A model generated the notes under the pieces. It worked only from the letters and a program-made list of their open reading frames with translations, searched no databases and was not told the DNA's origin. The translations under genes and the position numbers were made by a program. A DNA stretch of 64,000 nucleotides from Erythrobacter sp. WG. GTDB lineage: Bacteria; Pseudomonadota; Alphaproteobacteria; Sphingomonadales; Sphingomonadaceae. Of this stretch, positions 45,848 through 55,172 are shown piece by piece. The first letter of the stretch is position 1; each line of letters opens with the position of its first letter. The DNA lies in NCBI RefSeq assembly GCF_026586795.1, contig NZ_JAPFGY010000016.1:1-64000 (forward strand). Reading direction: 5' to 3'.

Positions 45848-46980
45848 GACGTGGCTTTCACAGCGGTCGGCTGCGCAGGTGTTGTGTGAACGATGGTGGT
45901 CGGCCCGGCGGCGGCTTCGGCGGGCACGGTGGCGCGGTCGAAGTGCCCGGTCGCCATCAGCCAGCCCGAGGTGGCCGCGACGAACAGCAGGCTCATCGGC
46001 AGGAACACCTTCCACCCAAGGCGCATCAGCTGGTCGTAGCGGTAGCGCGGCACGGTCGCCCAGATCCAGCTGAACATGAAGAAGAACATGAAGGTCTTTA
46101 GCAGGAACCAGATGATCCCCGGCACCATGTAGAGCACCGGAATGTCGAGCGGCGGCAGCCACCCGCCCCAGAACAGCAGCGTGTTCAGCGAGCACATCAG
46201 CAGGATGTTCGCATACTCGCCGAGCCAGAACAGTGCGAAGCTCATTGAGGAATATTCGGTCTGGTAGCCCGCGACGAGCTCGCTCTCGGCCTCGGTGAGG
46301 TCGAAGGGCGCGCGCGCTGTTTCGGCCAGGGATGAGATGAAAAACACCACCCACATCGGGAACAGCAGCGGGTGTACGACATAGGCATTGATGACGCCCA
46401 GCCCGAAGCCCTGCTGCGCATTGACGATGCCGCTCATGTTGAAGGTGCCGGCGAACAGCACCACGCAGACCAGCACGAAGCCGATCGAGACCTCGTAGGA
46501 GATCATCTGCGCCGAAGCACGCATCGCCGAGAAGAACGGGTACTTGGAGTTCGACGCCCACCCGCTCATGACGACGCCGTAGACGCCCATCGAGCTGATC
46601 GCGAGGATGTAGAGCAGCCCGACGTTGATGTCGGACACCACCACGCCCGCGTCAAACGGGATCACCGCCCAGGCCGCGAGCGCGACCGTGAAGGTGATGA
46701 TCGGTGCGATCAGGAAAATGCCCTTGTTCGCCGCGGAGGGGATGATCGTCTCTTGCAAAAAGACCTTGAGGCCGTCGGCGAAGGACTGGAGCAGGCCGAA
46801 AGGCCCGACCACGTTGGGCCCGCGCCGCATCATGATCGCGCCCAGCACCTTGCGGTCGACATAGATCACCATGGCGACGCTGAACATGACGAGCAGCGAG
46901 ATGACGATGATCCCCGTCAGCGTCGCGACGGTCCAGGCCCATTCGTAAGGCAGGCCGAGGGATTGGAAGAAGGCGGTCAC
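45844..46980 (-). CDS. nuoH: NADH-quinone oxidoreductase subunit H
   Basis: A 378-residue membrane subunit (ND1) at the quinone chamber with eight or more helices. The conserved segments [42 protein letters not shown] and [18 protein letters not shown] line the quinone entry. The start is a GTG at 46980 with GGAGGA about seven bases upstream; that ribosome-binding site is part of the inverted-repeat element in the nuoG-nuoH gap. It overlaps nuoI. Confidence 0.95.
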   Translation of the reverse strand: MTAFFQSLGLPYEWAWTVATLTGIIVISLLVMFSVAMVIYVDRKVLGAIMMRRGPNVVGPFGLLQSFADGLKVFLQETIIPSAANKGIFLIAPIITFTVALAAWAVIPFDAGVVVSDINVGLLYILAISSMGVYGVVMSGWASNSKYPFFSAMRASAQMISYEVSIGFVLVCVVLFAGTFNMSGIVNAQQGFGLGVINAYVVHPLLFPMWVVFFISSLAETARAPFDLTEAESELVAGYQTEYSSMSFALFWLGEYANILLMCSLNTLLFWGGWLPPLDIPVLYMVPGIIWFLLKTFMFFFMFSWIWATVPRYRYDQLMRLGWKVFLPMSLLFVAATSGWLMATGHFDRATVPAEAAAGPTTIVHTTPAQPTAVKATS

Positions 46981-46984
46981 TTAC

Positions 46985-47124
46985 ATTCCTCCCCGGCACG
47001 GGGAGGGGGACCACGAAGTGGTGGAGGGGCACCCCGCCCGGTTCAATTCATCAGATTTGCGGAGCAGCCGCACTGGCCCCTCCACCATGCTGCGCATGGT
47101 CCCCCTCCCCTGAAGGGGGAGGAT
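46985..47124. repeat. Large inverted-repeat element between nuoG and nuoH
   Basis: The arms at about 46985-47030 and 47075-47124 are near-complements. Each holds the smaller palindromes CCTCCCC/GGGGAGG and a CCAC/GTGG or CCATG/CATGG hairpin. The 45-base centre is less structured. It fills the whole nuoG-nuoH gap, and its left end supplies the nuoH Shine-Dalgarno. I recognise this G/C-rich purine-pyrimidine palindrome as a dispersed intergenic type in sphingomonad-like genomes. It is not a coding region. Confidence 0.75.
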
Positions 47125-47135
47125 TTGGTGCGCGG

Positions 47136-49151
47136 TCATTCCGCGGCCTCCTTGACGTCAGCCCCGTGCAGCAGCTCGTCCGAGCAGCGCTGCATCACCT
47201 CGCTCGCGCGGGCGATGGGGTTGGTGAGGTAGAAGTCCTTGATCGGATAGGCCGCAAGCTCGCCCTCGAACTTCGCGCCGCTGTCCGCCTTCGGGAGCAC
47301 GCCGTAATCGGCGAGACCCTCTTCGCCCAGCGCGGGGACGGCGGCGATCATCTTCGCCTGAAGCTCGGAGAAGCTGTCGAACCCGACGGTGACGCCCAGC
47401 GCATCGGCGAGCGCACGCAGGATCGTCCAGTCCTCGCGCGCGTCGCCCGGGGCGAAGACGGCCTTCTCGGCGAATTGCACCCGGCCTTCGGTGTTGACGT
47501 AGGTCCCGTCCTTTTCGGCATAGGAGGCGCCGGGCAGGATGATGTCGGCGTGATGCGCGCCCCTGTCGCCGTGGTGGCCGATATAGACCTTGAGGCTCCC
47601 CGCGTAGGGCGCATAGTCCATCTCGTCCGCGCCGAGGCTGAGCAGCACCTTGGGCGAAGCGGCGGCGATCTCGCCCATCCCGCCCGCAAGCGTGAAGCCG
47701 AGCATCAGCGAAGCCATGCGCGCTGCGGAAATGTGCAACACGTTGAAGCCGTTCCACCCCTCACGCACCAGATCGAACTTGTCGACCAGCTTGAGCGCCG
47801 CCGGAAGCGCGCCCTTGGCGAGCGCCGCCGGCCCGACAATCACCGCCGGGCGCTGGGCCGACTTCATGACGTCACCCAGTTCCTTGGGCACGCGGTTGAG
47901 AATCTTCAGGTCATTGCCGAGGAAGGTCGCAGGGTAAGTCGGATCCCACTTGGGGCCGATGATGTAGATCTTGGCCCCCGCCTTCACCGCCTTGCGCAGG
48001 CGGACGTTGAGCAGCGCCGCTTCCCAGCGAACATTGCTGCCCACGATCAGGATCGCGTCGGCGCTCTCGATCCCGGCGAAGGTGCTGTTGAAGTTCACCG
48101 CGGCGAGGTTCGACACATCATAGGTCATGCCGGTCTGGCGCGCTTCGATGAGCTGCGAGCCGCAGGCATTGACCAGCGCCTTGGCGGCAAACATCGTCTC
48201 GGCATCGAGCATGTCGCCCGCCACGGCCGCGATGCTGGCCTTGTCACCTTCGAGCGCGGCGACGATCATCCCGAAAGCCTCGGTCCACTCGGCGGGCTGG
48301 AGCTTGCCGTCACGGCGCACCCAGACGCGGTCCAGTCGGCGCTTGCCGAGACCGTCGACTTGGTAGCGACCCTTGTCCGACAACCACTCCTCGTTGACGT
48401 CGTCGTTGATCCGCGGCAGCGCGCGCATCACCTCGCGGCCGCGCGATTGCAGCGTGATGTTAGCGCCCACCGCGTCCGAAACGTCGATGCTGAGCGTCTT
48501 CTTCAGCTCCCACGGCCGCGCCTCGAAGGCATAGGGCCGTGAGGTGAGCGCGCCGACCGGGCACAGGTCGATGACGTTCGCCGACAATTCATGCGCCGCC
48601 GCCTGCTCCAGATAGGTCGTGATCTGCATATCTTCGCCGCGATAGAGCGCGCCGATCTCGTCCACGCCCGCGATCTCCTCGGAGAAGCGCACGCAGCGGG
48701 TGCAATGGATGCAGCGGGTCATGATCGTCTTGATCAGCGGGCCCATGTACTTCTCGGTCACCGCGCGCTTGTTCTCGTGATAGCGCGAGCCGCCGCGGCC
48801 ATAGGCGACCGCCTGATCCTGAAGATCGCACTCGCCGCCCTGATCGCAGATCGGGCAATCGAGCGGATGGTTGATGAGCAGGAACTCCATCACGCCTTCG
48901 CGGGCCTTCTTGACCATGGGCGAGTCGGTGCGGATTTCCTGACCCTCGGCAGCCGGCAGCGCGCAGGAGGCCTGCGGCTTGGGCGGCCCGGGCTTCACTT
49001 CGACCAGACACATGCGGCAATTGCCCGCGATGGAGAGGCGTTCGTGATAACAGAAGCGCGGGATTTCCTTGCCCGCCAGCTCGCACGCCTGCAACACAGT
49101 CGCGCCCGCCGGGACCTCGATTTCCTGACCGTCTACGGTGACTTTAGGCAT
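47136..49151 (-). CDS. nuoG: NADH-quinone oxidoreductase subunit G
   Basis: A 671-residue iron-sulfur subunit of the complex I electron-input module. The N-terminal 2Fe-2S ferredoxin domain (CYHERLSIAGNCRMCLVEV) is followed by the His-liganded N5 motif HPLDCPICDQGGECDLQD. A 4Fe-4S motif CIHCTRCVRFSEE with downstream CPVGALTS and a molybdopterin-oxidoreductase-like domain without cofactor follow. ATG 49151 (MPKVTVDGQ) was preferred to an in-frame TTG nine bases upstream. GGGAG precedes it. Confidence 0.96.
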   Translation of the reverse strand: MPKVTVDGQEIEVPAGATVLQACELAGKEIPRFCYHERLSIAGNCRMCLVEVKPGPPKPQASCALPAAEGQEIRTDSPMVKKAREGVMEFLLINHPLDCPICDQGGECDLQDQAVAYGRGGSRYHENKRAVTEKYMGPLIKTIMTRCIHCTRCVRFSEEIAGVDEIGALYRGEDMQITTYLEQAAAHELSANVIDLCPVGALTSRPYAFEARPWELKKTLSIDVSDAVGANITLQSRGREVMRALPRINDDVNEEWLSDKGRYQVDGLGKRRLDRVWVRRDGKLQPAEWTEAFGMIVAALEGDKASIAAVAGDMLDAETMFAAKALVNACGSQLIEARQTGMTYDVSNLAAVNFNSTFAGIESADAILIVGSNVRWEAALLNVRLRKAVKAGAKIYIIGPKWDPTYPATFLGNDLKILNRVPKELGDVMKSAQRPAVIVGPAALAKGALPAALKLVDKFDLVREGWNGFNVLHISAARMASLMLGFTLAGGMGEIAAASPKVLLSLGADEMDYAPYAGSLKVYIGHHGDRGAHHADIILPGASYAEKDGTYVNTEGRVQFAEKAVFAPGDAREDWTILRALADALGVTVGFDSFSELQAKMIAAVPALGEEGLADYGVLPKADSGAKFEGELAAYPIKDFYLTNPIARASEVMQRCSDELLHGADVKEAAE

Positions 49152-49169
49152 TGCATGCAACTCCCGCCT

Positions 49170-49361
49170 TCATCCCCACCCCGCCGGCAATCGGTCGTAG
49201 ACCCCGCGTAGCCAGAACTGCGCCGCAAACTCGAGGATGAGCGCCAGAAGCAGAAGCAAGAAATTTCGCCCTGACGTCATCATAAGCATCGTGAACAACA
49301 TTGCGCCCACGTTTGCGAACATCACGACAACGATAAGGATTTTGAGCAGTATAACGCTCAT
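49170..49361 (-). CDS. Small membrane protein between nuoF and nuoG
   Basis: A 63-residue hydrophobic protein with two predicted helices (about 3-28, ILLKILIVVVMFANVGAMLF, and 34-50, FLLLLLALILEFAAQFW). The tail is short and polar, RGVYDRLPAGWG. It sits 18 bases after nuoF and 18 before nuoG on the same strand and must be co-transcribed with them. No family is recognised. Either an accessory complex I protein or an unrelated passenger. Confidence 0.6.
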   Translation of the reverse strand: MSVILLKILIVVVMFANVGAMLFTMLMMTSGRNFLLLLLALILEFAAQFWLRGVYDRLPAGWG

Positions 49362-49379
49362 CGAAGCCTGCCTTCCGCA

Positions 49380-50672
49380 TTATTCCGCCGCCTCCGCGAA
49401 CTGCGCGTTATGCTCGTTGATCCTGCGCTCGAGCTCGGGGCGGAAGTGGCGGATGAGGCCCTGGATCGGCCACGCGGCGGCATCGCCCAGCGCGCAGATG
49501 GTGTGGCCTTCGACCTGCTTGGTGACTTCCTGCAGCATGTCGATTTCCTCGATCGCCGCATTGCCCGTGCGCAGGCGCTCCATCATGCGCCACATCCAGC
49601 CCGTGCCCTCGCGGCAGGGGGTGCACTGGCCGCAGCTCTCGTGCTTGTAGAAGTAGGAGAGGCGGCTGATCGCGCGGACGATGTCGGTCGATTTGTCCAT
49701 GACGATGACTGCCGCGGTTCCGAGGCCGGAGCCGAGTTCCTTCAGCCCGTCGAAGTCCATCGGCGCATTGCGGATCTGCGCGGCGGGCACCAACGGCACA
49801 GACGAGCCGCCCGGAATAACGGCAAGCAGATTGTCCCACCCGCCGCGAATGCCGCCGCAGTGCTTCTCGATCAGCTCTTCAAAGCTGATGCTCATCGCTT
49901 CCTCAACCACGCAGGGCTTTTCCACGTGGCCGCTGATCTGGAACAGCTTGGTGCCCTTGTTGTTCTCGCGCCCGAACCCACTGAACCACGCAGCCCCGCG
50001 CCGCAAAATTGTCGGCGCAACCGCGATGCTCTCGACGTTGTTCACCGTGGTCGGGCAGCCATAGAGGCCCGCGCCCGCCGGGAACGGGGGCTTGAGACGC
50101 GGCTGGCCCTTCTTGCCTTCGAGGCTTTCGATCATCGCGGTCTCTTCGCCGCAGATATAGGCCCCCGCGCCGCGGTGCATGAAGACGTCGAAGTCGTAGC
50201 CCGAACCGCAGGCGTTCTTGCCGATCAGCCCCGCCGCATAGGCCTCGTCGATCGCCTTCTGGAGCGTCTCGGCCTCGCGGATATATTCGCCGCGGATGTA
50301 GATATAGGCCGCCCGCGCGCGCATCGCGAAGCCGGCGACCAGCGCGCCTTCGACCAGTTTGTGCGGATCGTGGCGGATGATCTCGCGGTCCTTGCAGGAG
50401 CCGGGCTCGGATTCGTCGGCATTGATGACGAGGAAGCTCGGGCGGCCATCGCGCGATTCCTTGGGCATGAAGGACCACTTCAGCCCCGTCGGGAAGCCCG
50501 CCCCGCCGCGACCGCGCAGGCCCGAGGCCTTGATCTCCTCGATGATCGCGTCCTGCCCGCGCGCGAGCAGCGACTTGGTGTCGTCCCAATCGCCGCGCGC
50601 CTGCGCCGCCTTCAGGCTCCAGTCCTGGAACCCGTAGAGGTTGGTGAAGATGCGGTCCTTATCCGCGAGCAT
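49380..50672 (-). CDS. nuoF: NADH-quinone oxidoreductase subunit F
   Basis: A 430-residue FMN- and NADH-binding subunit with cluster N3. Motifs: [15 protein letters not shown] (NADH/FMN site), [59 protein letters not shown] and the 4Fe-4S ligands in [14 protein letters not shown] 50672 is chosen; a GTG nine bases upstream is possible. Its start overlaps the small ORF upstream by about 14 bases. Confidence 0.96.
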   Translation of the reverse strand: MLADKDRIFTNLYGFQDWSLKAAQARGDWDDTKSLLARGQDAIIEEIKASGLRGRGGAGFPTGLKWSFMPKESRDGRPSFLVINADESEPGSCKDREIIRHDPHKLVEGALVAGFAMRARAAYIYIRGEYIREAETLQKAIDEAYAAGLIGKNACGSGYDFDVFMHRGAGAYICGEETAMIESLEGKKGQPRLKPPFPAGAGLYGCPTTVNNVESIAVAPTILRRGAAWFSGFGRENNKGTKLFQISGHVEKPCVVEEAMSISFEELIEKHCGGIRGGWDNLLAVIPGGSSVPLVPAAQIRNAPMDFDGLKELGSGLGTAAVIVMDKSTDIVRAISRLSYFYKHESCGQCTPCREGTGWMWRMMERLRTGNAAIEEIDMLQEVTKQVEGHTICALGDAAAWPIQGLIRHFRPELERRINEHNAQFAEAAE

Positions 50673-50847
50673 TGCTGCCACCTTTGTTTTTGGCGCGCCT
50701 GATGCGCACCAGCGAAATCACCTGGAAGACGAGGCCCAATCCCATTAGGACCACGCCCATCTCCTTCTGCCCCACCGCGCTCAGCACCGCCCCTCCGGCA
50801 AAGCCGGTGAGGCCGAGGATCGCGATGAGGAGCGTCAGCGCGTTCAT
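50659..50847 (-). CDS. Small membrane protein upstream of nuoF
   Basis: A 62-residue protein with two hydrophobic helices (about 2-24, [21 protein letters not shown], and 30-48, [18 protein letters not shown]). The C-terminus is strongly basic, [15 protein letters not shown]. The ATG overlaps the previous small ORF's stop (ATGA), and its end overlaps nuoF. Tight coupling argues that it is translated. Function unknown. Confidence 0.6.
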   Translation of the reverse strand: MNALTLLIAILGLTGFAGGAVLSAVGQKEMGVVLMGLGLVFQVISLVRIRRAKNKGGSNARG

Positions 50848-50987
50848 GCGAACGCCCCCTGCGTGTACGCCACGGCGAGCGCGCCGAGGATCAGCACGAT
50901 CAGCCCCACGCGCAGCAGCCCCGCCACCACCTTGAAGGCGATGAAGCCGAGCAGCAGCGCGACAAGGATGGGGGCGACGCTGCTCAT
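50844..50987 (-). CDS. 47-residue single-helix membrane protein in nuo operon
   Basis: MSSVAPILVALLLGFIAFKV begins a 47-residue protein that is almost entirely one or two hydrophobic helices, ending [10 protein letters not shown]. Four-base ATGA overlaps join it to the small ORFs on both sides. It is too short for confident homology. Evidence is the overlap chain and the membrane-like composition. Confidence 0.5.
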   Translation of the reverse strand: MSSVAPILVALLLGFIAFKVVAGLLRVGLIVLILGALAVAYTQGAFA

Positions 50988-51154
50988 CCCGCGTCCTTGC
51001 TTCCCAGCAGGCGACTGAGTGCCCCGAACCCGCCGAACAGGAAGCCGAGGATGGCCCACACCACCCAGCTATCGCCGCTGATCCATTCCCACACCGCGAG
51101 GACAAGGAACATCAGACCGACGATGCCACCGCCGAGTTCAGCCTTTTTCGCCAT
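50984..51154 (-). CDS. 56-residue membrane protein after nuoE
   Basis: A protein of 56 residues starting MAKKAELGGGIVGLMF. It has one helix at about 9-24 and a second at about 30-44 (WVVWAILGFLFGGFGAL), with tryptophans at the interface and a charged tail LLGSKDAG. The ATG overlaps the nuoE stop by one base (TGATG), and its own stop overlaps the next small ORF (ATGA). Unknown function, likely co-translated with nuoE. Confidence 0.58.
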   Translation of the reverse strand: MAKKAELGGGIVGLMFLVLAVWEWISGDSWVVWAILGFLFGGFGALSRLLGSKDAG

Positions 51155-51822
51155 CACCACTCGCCCCGGTAATCGTGGTTGGCATCGACCATCGCAGTCA
51201 GCGTCGTCGGCCCGCCCGCTGGCTCGGAGGTGTGACGGCCCGGCTCCTGCGTGCCGGTCTTCGGTTGCTGCCCCGCCGCCAGCGCATCGAGCACCGCGTC
51301 GAGGCGCTCGGGGGTCAGATCCTCGTAATTGTCGTCGTTGATCTGGACCATCGGCGCGGTGGCGCAATTGCCCATGCATTCGACTTCGGTGAAGGTCCAG
51401 AGGCCATCGGCCGAGACCCCGCCCTTCACCATGCCGCGTTTCTTGCAGGCGGCCATGATCTCGTCCGAGCCACGCAGCATACAGGGCGTGGTGCCGCACA
51501 CCTGCACGTGGAATTTGCCGACGGGCTTCAAGTTGTACATGAAGTAGAAGCTGGCGACCTCGAGCACGCGGATCACCGGCATGCCCAGATACTTGGCGAC
51601 ATATTCGATCACCGGCAGCGGCAGCCAGCCCTGCGTGTCCGTTTCCGCGCCGACCTGCCGCTGGGCAAGATCGAGCAGCGGCATCACCGCCGAGCGCTGG
51701 CGCCCTTCAGGATACTTGGCGATGTGCCAATCGGCGGTTTTCTTGTTCTCCGGCGTCCACGCAAAAGCACCCCAGCGGGCGCGCAGTTCGGGGGTGTCGG
51801 GTGCGGGGGTACGGTCAGCCAT
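51154..51822 (-). CDS. nuoE: NADH-quinone oxidoreductase subunit E
   Basis: A 222-residue thioredoxin-like subunit with the 2Fe-2S cluster N1a. The ligands are in VCGTTPCMLRGSDEI and VECMGNCATAPMVQINDD. The preceding helical bundle has LPLPVIEYVAKYLGMPVIRVLEVASFYFMYNLKPVG. Start ATG 51822 (MADRTP) or 51828. The C-terminal 40 residues (Gly/Pro/Thr-rich) are an extension typical of alphaproteobacteria. It overlaps small ORFs on both sides. Confidence 0.95.
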   Translation of the reverse strand: MADRTPAPDTPELRARWGAFAWTPENKKTADWHIAKYPEGRQRSAVMPLLDLAQRQVGAETDTQGWLPLPVIEYVAKYLGMPVIRVLEVASFYFMYNLKPVGKFHVQVCGTTPCMLRGSDEIMAACKKRGMVKGGVSADGLWTFTEVECMGNCATAPMVQINDDNYEDLTPERLDAVLDALAAGQQPKTGTQEPGRHTSEPAGGPTTLTAMVDANHDYRGEW

Positions 51823-52075
51823 AAGCATCTTCCATCGAATTGCGTTCGGCGCGCCGCGCCTCGATCCGGGGATAGGCGAAGCCCAACCACAGCGCGTTCC
51901 ATACCACCACCGGAACGAACCCGAGCCATTCGGAAAGCGGCAGTTCGAGCGGCAGTTTGATGAACCCGGCATAATCGGCACAGGTCGCCGCGAACCAGCC
52001 CGCGCTTAAGACCGAAATCACGGTCTTCCAGCGCGTCGAAAACGCATCGGCCCGGTCGATCAGATCGTCGATCAC
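51815..52075 (-). CDS. 86-residue membrane protein between nuoD and nuoE
   Basis: The GTG at 52075 overlaps the nuoD stop (GTGA) and opens an 86-residue frame. It has an N-terminal amphipathic stretch ([18 protein letters not shown]), a helix at about 17-33 ([18 protein letters not shown]) and a second at about 48-67 ([20 protein letters not shown]). The C-terminus is charged. The end overlaps the nuoE start by eight bases. It looks like a real coupled gene of unknown function, the largest of five small extras in this operon. Confidence 0.6.
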   Translation of the reverse strand: MIDDLIDRADAFSTRWKTVISVLSAGWFAATCADYAGFIKLPLELPLSEWLGFVPVVVWNALWLGFAYPRIEARRAERNSMEDAYG

Positions 52076-53283
52076 CGGTCGCACTCCCCGAACACCACGT
52101 CGATCGCGCCCAGAATGGCGGTCGCATCTGGCAGCATGTGGCCCTTGGACATGAAGTCCATCGCCTGAAGGTGCGAGAAGGCGGTGGGGCGGATCTTGCA
52201 GCGGTAGGGCTTGTTGGTGCCGTCGCTGACGAGATAGACGCCGAACTCGCCCTTGGGGCTTTCGGTCGCCACGTAGACCTCGCCCGCCGGCACGTGGAAG
52301 CCTTCGGTGTAGAGCTTGAAGTGGTGGATCAGCGCTTCCATCGACTGCTTCATCTCGCCGCGCTTGGGGGGCACGACCTTGGTGTCGGTGGAGGCGATCG
52401 GGCCGCCCGGCATGTCGCGCAGGCACTGGCGGATGATCTTGGCGCTCTCGTAGACTTCCTTCACGCGCACCATGAAGCGGTCGTAGCAATCGCTGTTGGT
52501 GCCGACCGGGATGTCGAATTCCATTCGGTCATAGACATCGTAGGGCTGGCTCTTGCGCAGGTCCCACGGAATGCCCGCGGCGCGGATCATCGGGCCGCTG
52601 AAGCCCCAGGCGATCGCGTCCTCGCGCGACACCACGGCGATGTCGACGTTGCGCTGCTTGAAGATGCGGTTGTCCATGACGAGGCTCATCGCGTCCTCGA
52701 ACAGCTGGAAGAAGCGGTTGTCTAGCCAGTCGCCGATGTCGACCAAGAGCTTCTCCGGCACGTCCTGGTGGACGCCGCCCGGGCGGAACCATGCGGAGTG
52801 CATGCGTGCGCCCGAGGCCCGCTCGAAGAAGTTGAGGCAATCCTCGCGCAGGTCCATGATCCACAGGTTCGGCGTGAAGGCGCCGACGTCGAGGATGTGC
52901 GCGCCCATGTTGAGCATGTGGTTGCAGATGCGGGTCAACTCCGCGAACAGCACGCGCAGGTATTGCGCGCGCAGCGGCACCTCGAGGTTCAGGAGCTTCT
53001 CGATGGCGAGCACGTAGCTGTGCTCCATGCACAGCGGCGAGCAGTAGTCGAGCCGGTCGAAATAGGGGAGCGCCTGGAGGTAGGTCTTCTGCTCGATCAG
53101 CTTCTCGGTGCCGCGGTGGAGCAGGCCCACGTGCGGGTCGATCCGCTCGATCACCTCGCCGTCGAGCTCCATGACCATGCGCAAGACGCCGTGGGCCGCA
53201 GGGTGCTGGGGGCCGAAGTTGATCGTGTAGTTGGTGATCACCTCACCGGTGGTGGTCAGCGATTCCTCGCGTTGCATGCTCAT
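52072..53283 (-). CDS. nuoD: NADH-quinone oxidoreductase subunit D
   Basis: A 403-residue subunit forming the quinone site with NuoB and NuoH, related to NiFe-hydrogenase large subunits. The quinone-contacting N-terminal motif [14 protein letters not shown], the segment [12 protein letters not shown] and [22 protein letters not shown] are diagnostic. The C-terminus ends in the conserved VFGECDR. It is separate from nuoC (not fused), with ATGA overlap. Confidence 0.97.
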   Translation of the reverse strand: MSMQREESLTTTGEVITNYTINFGPQHPAAHGVLRMVMELDGEVIERIDPHVGLLHRGTEKLIEQKTYLQALPYFDRLDYCSPLCMEHSYVLAIEKLLNLEVPLRAQYLRVLFAELTRICNHMLNMGAHILDVGAFTPNLWIMDLREDCLNFFERASGARMHSAWFRPGGVHQDVPEKLLVDIGDWLDNRFFQLFEDAMSLVMDNRIFKQRNVDIAVVSREDAIAWGFSGPMIRAAGIPWDLRKSQPYDVYDRMEFDIPVGTNSDCYDRFMVRVKEVYESAKIIRQCLRDMPGGPIASTDTKVVPPKRGEMKQSMEALIHHFKLYTEGFHVPAGEVYVATESPKGEFGVYLVSDGTNKPYRCKIRPTAFSHLQAMDFMSKGHMLPDATAILGAIDVVFGECDR

Positions 53284-54071
53284 CGGCCACCCTCCTTCGA
53301 GGTGGGATCGGGGGCGCCGGGGGCGGGCTTGCCGGTGTCCTTCTGCTCGGGCCCCGGAGGCGAGACCTTCTCGGCGGCAGCCTTGTCGGCAGCCTTGCCC
53401 GCGCCGGTCTGCGCCGGGCTGTCGGTGGTCTTGGGCTCGGCCACGTGGGGCGTCCCGCGCGATTTCTCGTCACCCGGCAGCACGTAGTCGGCGCCTTCCC
53501 AAGGTGAGAGGAAATCGAAGGTCCGCATCTCCTGCGGAAGCACGACCGGTTCGTACACCACGCGCTTTTCCTCCTCGGAATAGCGCAGTTCGGTGTAGCC
53601 GGTCATCGGGAAGTCCTTGCGGAACGGGTGCCCCTCAAAGCCGTAATCGGTGAGGATGCGGCGCAGATCAGGGTTCCCTGAGAAGGTCACGCCGAACATG
53701 TCGAACACCTCGCGCTCGAGCCAGCCCGCGTTGGGCCAGAGCGTGGTGACGGTCGGCACCGGGGTGTCTTCGCTGGCCGAGCACTTCACCATCACGCGGT
53801 GGTTCTTCGTCAGGCTCTGGAGCATGTAGACGACTTCGAAGCGCTCAGGGCGGCTGGGGTAGTCGACCCCGGCAATCTCCATGAGCTGCTGGTAGGCGTG
53901 GGTGTCGCGCAGGGTCTCGAGCACGCGCGCGATCGCCTCGCGCTGGACGCGGAAGATCACCTCGCCGTGGGCCTCGTGCGCCTCGATCAGCCAGACGCTG
54001 ATCGTCTCGCTGATGGCGTCGATCACGCCCTCGTTCGAAGCGAACTTCGGGGCGGAGTGGAGAACGGTCAT
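53280..54071 (-). CDS. nuoC: NADH-quinone oxidoreductase subunit C
   Basis: A 263-residue hydrophilic connecting subunit of complex I. The family core is complete: [63 protein letters not shown] and the C-terminal [19 protein letters not shown]. Beyond it comes a tail of about 58 residues of low complexity, rich in Pro, Lys, Ala, Glu and Gly (for example [16 protein letters not shown]). The tail is not expected in NuoC and is probably disordered. Start ATG 54071 follows nuoB by 10 bases. Confidence 0.95.
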   Translation of the reverse strand: MTVLHSAPKFASNEGVIDAISETISVWLIEAHEAHGEVIFRVQREAIARVLETLRDTHAYQQLMEIAGVDYPSRPERFEVVYMLQSLTKNHRVMVKCSASEDTPVPTVTTLWPNAGWLEREVFDMFGVTFSGNPDLRRILTDYGFEGHPFRKDFPMTGYTELRYSEEEKRVVYEPVVLPQEMRTFDFLSPWEGADYVLPGDEKSRGTPHVAEPKTTDSPAQTGAGKAADKAAAEKVSPPGPEQKDTGKPAPGAPDPTSKEGGR

Positions 54072-54081
54072 GGCCTCGCCC

Positions 54082-54660
54082 TTATCTCTCAATCGTGCCG
54101 ACGCGGCGGATCTTCCGCTGCAGCTGCATGACGCCGTAGAGGAGCGCCTCGGCCGACGGCGGGCAGCCGGGGACGTAGATGTCGACCGGCACGATGCGGT
54201 CGCAGCCGCGCACCACCGAGTAGGAATAGTGGTAATAGCCGCCGCCATTGGCGCACGAGCCCATCGAGATAACGTACTTGGGGTCCGACATCTGGTCGTA
54301 GACCTTGCGCAGCGCCGGGGCCATCTTGTTGCACAGCGTGCCGGCGACGATCATCACGTCCGACTGACGCGGGGAGGCGCGCGGCGCGGCGCCGAAGCGC
54401 TCCATGTCGAAGCGCGGCATGTTCGCGTGGATCATCTCGACCGCGCAGCAGGCAAGGCCGAAGGTCATCCACCACAAGGAGCCGGTGCGGGCCCACTGGA
54501 ACAGCTCCTCGGTGGAGGTGACGAGGAAGCCCTTGTCGGTGACCTCGGTCTGGAGAGCGTTGAAATAGGCCGGGTCCGGCCCGCGCACACCCCCCGCCGG
54601 AGCGTTGGTGAGCGCGGAGATGTCGGGCAGACCCTGGGGAGGAGAAACGGTGTTGGTCAT
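54082..54660 (-). CDS. nuoB: NADH-quinone oxidoreductase subunit B
   Basis: A 192-residue subunit that binds cluster N2, the electron donor to quinone. The four cysteine ligands lie in [26 protein letters not shown] and [15 protein letters not shown]. Start ATG 54660 overlaps the nuoA stop (ATGA). An N-terminal extension of about 45 residues precedes the core and has low conservation. Confidence 0.97.
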   Translation of the reverse strand: MTNTVSPPQGLPDISALTNAPAGGVRGPDPAYFNALQTEVTDKGFLVTSTEELFQWARTGSLWWMTFGLACCAVEMIHANMPRFDMERFGAAPRASPRQSDVMIVAGTLCNKMAPALRKVYDQMSDPKYVISMGSCANGGGYYHYSYSVVRGCDRIVPVDIYVPGCPPSAEALLYGVMQLQRKIRRVGTIER

Positions 54661-55064
54661 TCCCAATCCAAAGCCCCCTTCTTCCATTCGTAAGCGAGGC
54701 CGACCGCGAGGATGAACAGGAATACCATCATGCCCCCCCACCCGGTCCAGCCGGTGACGTCGAGGCTCACCGCCCAGGGAAACAGGAAGGCGGCCTCGAG
54801 GTCGAAGACGATGAAGCTGATCGCCACAAGGTAGAAGCGCACGTCGAACTGGCTGCGCGCGTCCTCGAAGGCGGGGAAGCCGCACTCGTACTCGGAGAGC
54901 TTCTCGGCATCGGGATTGTGCACGCCGGTGAGGCGCGAGACTGCCATCGGCGCGAACACGAAGAGCACCGAGAGCCCGAGTGCAACGAGCACGAACAACA
55001 GTATCGGGAGATACTGGCTGAGATCGACCACGATAATGTCCAAGCTATTAATCCCGCGCGCCAC
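54657..55064 (-). CDS. nuoA: NADH-quinone oxidoreductase subunit A
   Basis: A complex I subunit with three transmembrane helices, near residues 18-40, 75-97 and 106-127, and the conserved loop [43 protein letters not shown], key to quinone-linked gating (quoted piecewise: [22 protein letters not shown]). The start is uncertain: GTG 55064 gives 135 residues, while internal GTG or TTG codons about 8-12 codons later also fit. First gene of the nuo run; no clear promoter motif is seen upstream. Confidence 0.93.
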   Translation of the reverse strand: MARGINSLDIIVVDLSQYLPILLFVLVALGLSVLFVFAPMAVSRLTGVHNPDAEKLSEYECGFPAFEDARSQFDVRFYLVAISFIVFDLEAAFLFPWAVSLDVTGWTGWGGMMVFLFILAVGLAYEWKKGALDWE

Positions 55065-55141
55065 CTAGGCTTCTAGCGCGCCCCACGCAAGGGTGCGACT
55101 CAGCGAAAAGCCCGGAGGTGTGTTGCAGGTAATGGAACACA

Positions 55142-55164
55142 GCTTGCGGCGCCTTGCCGCAAGC
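55142..55164. terminator. Hairpin between aldehyde dehydrogenase and nuoA
   Basis: A 9-bp inverted repeat, GCTTGCGGC (55142-55150) and GCCGCAAGC (55156-55164) with a five-base loop, lies nine bases past the aldehyde dehydrogenase stop on the minus strand. There is no T-run, so termination efficiency is uncertain. It separates that gene from the nuo operon transcribed in the same direction. Confidence 0.6.
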
Positions 55165-55172
55165 CCCCCTAT

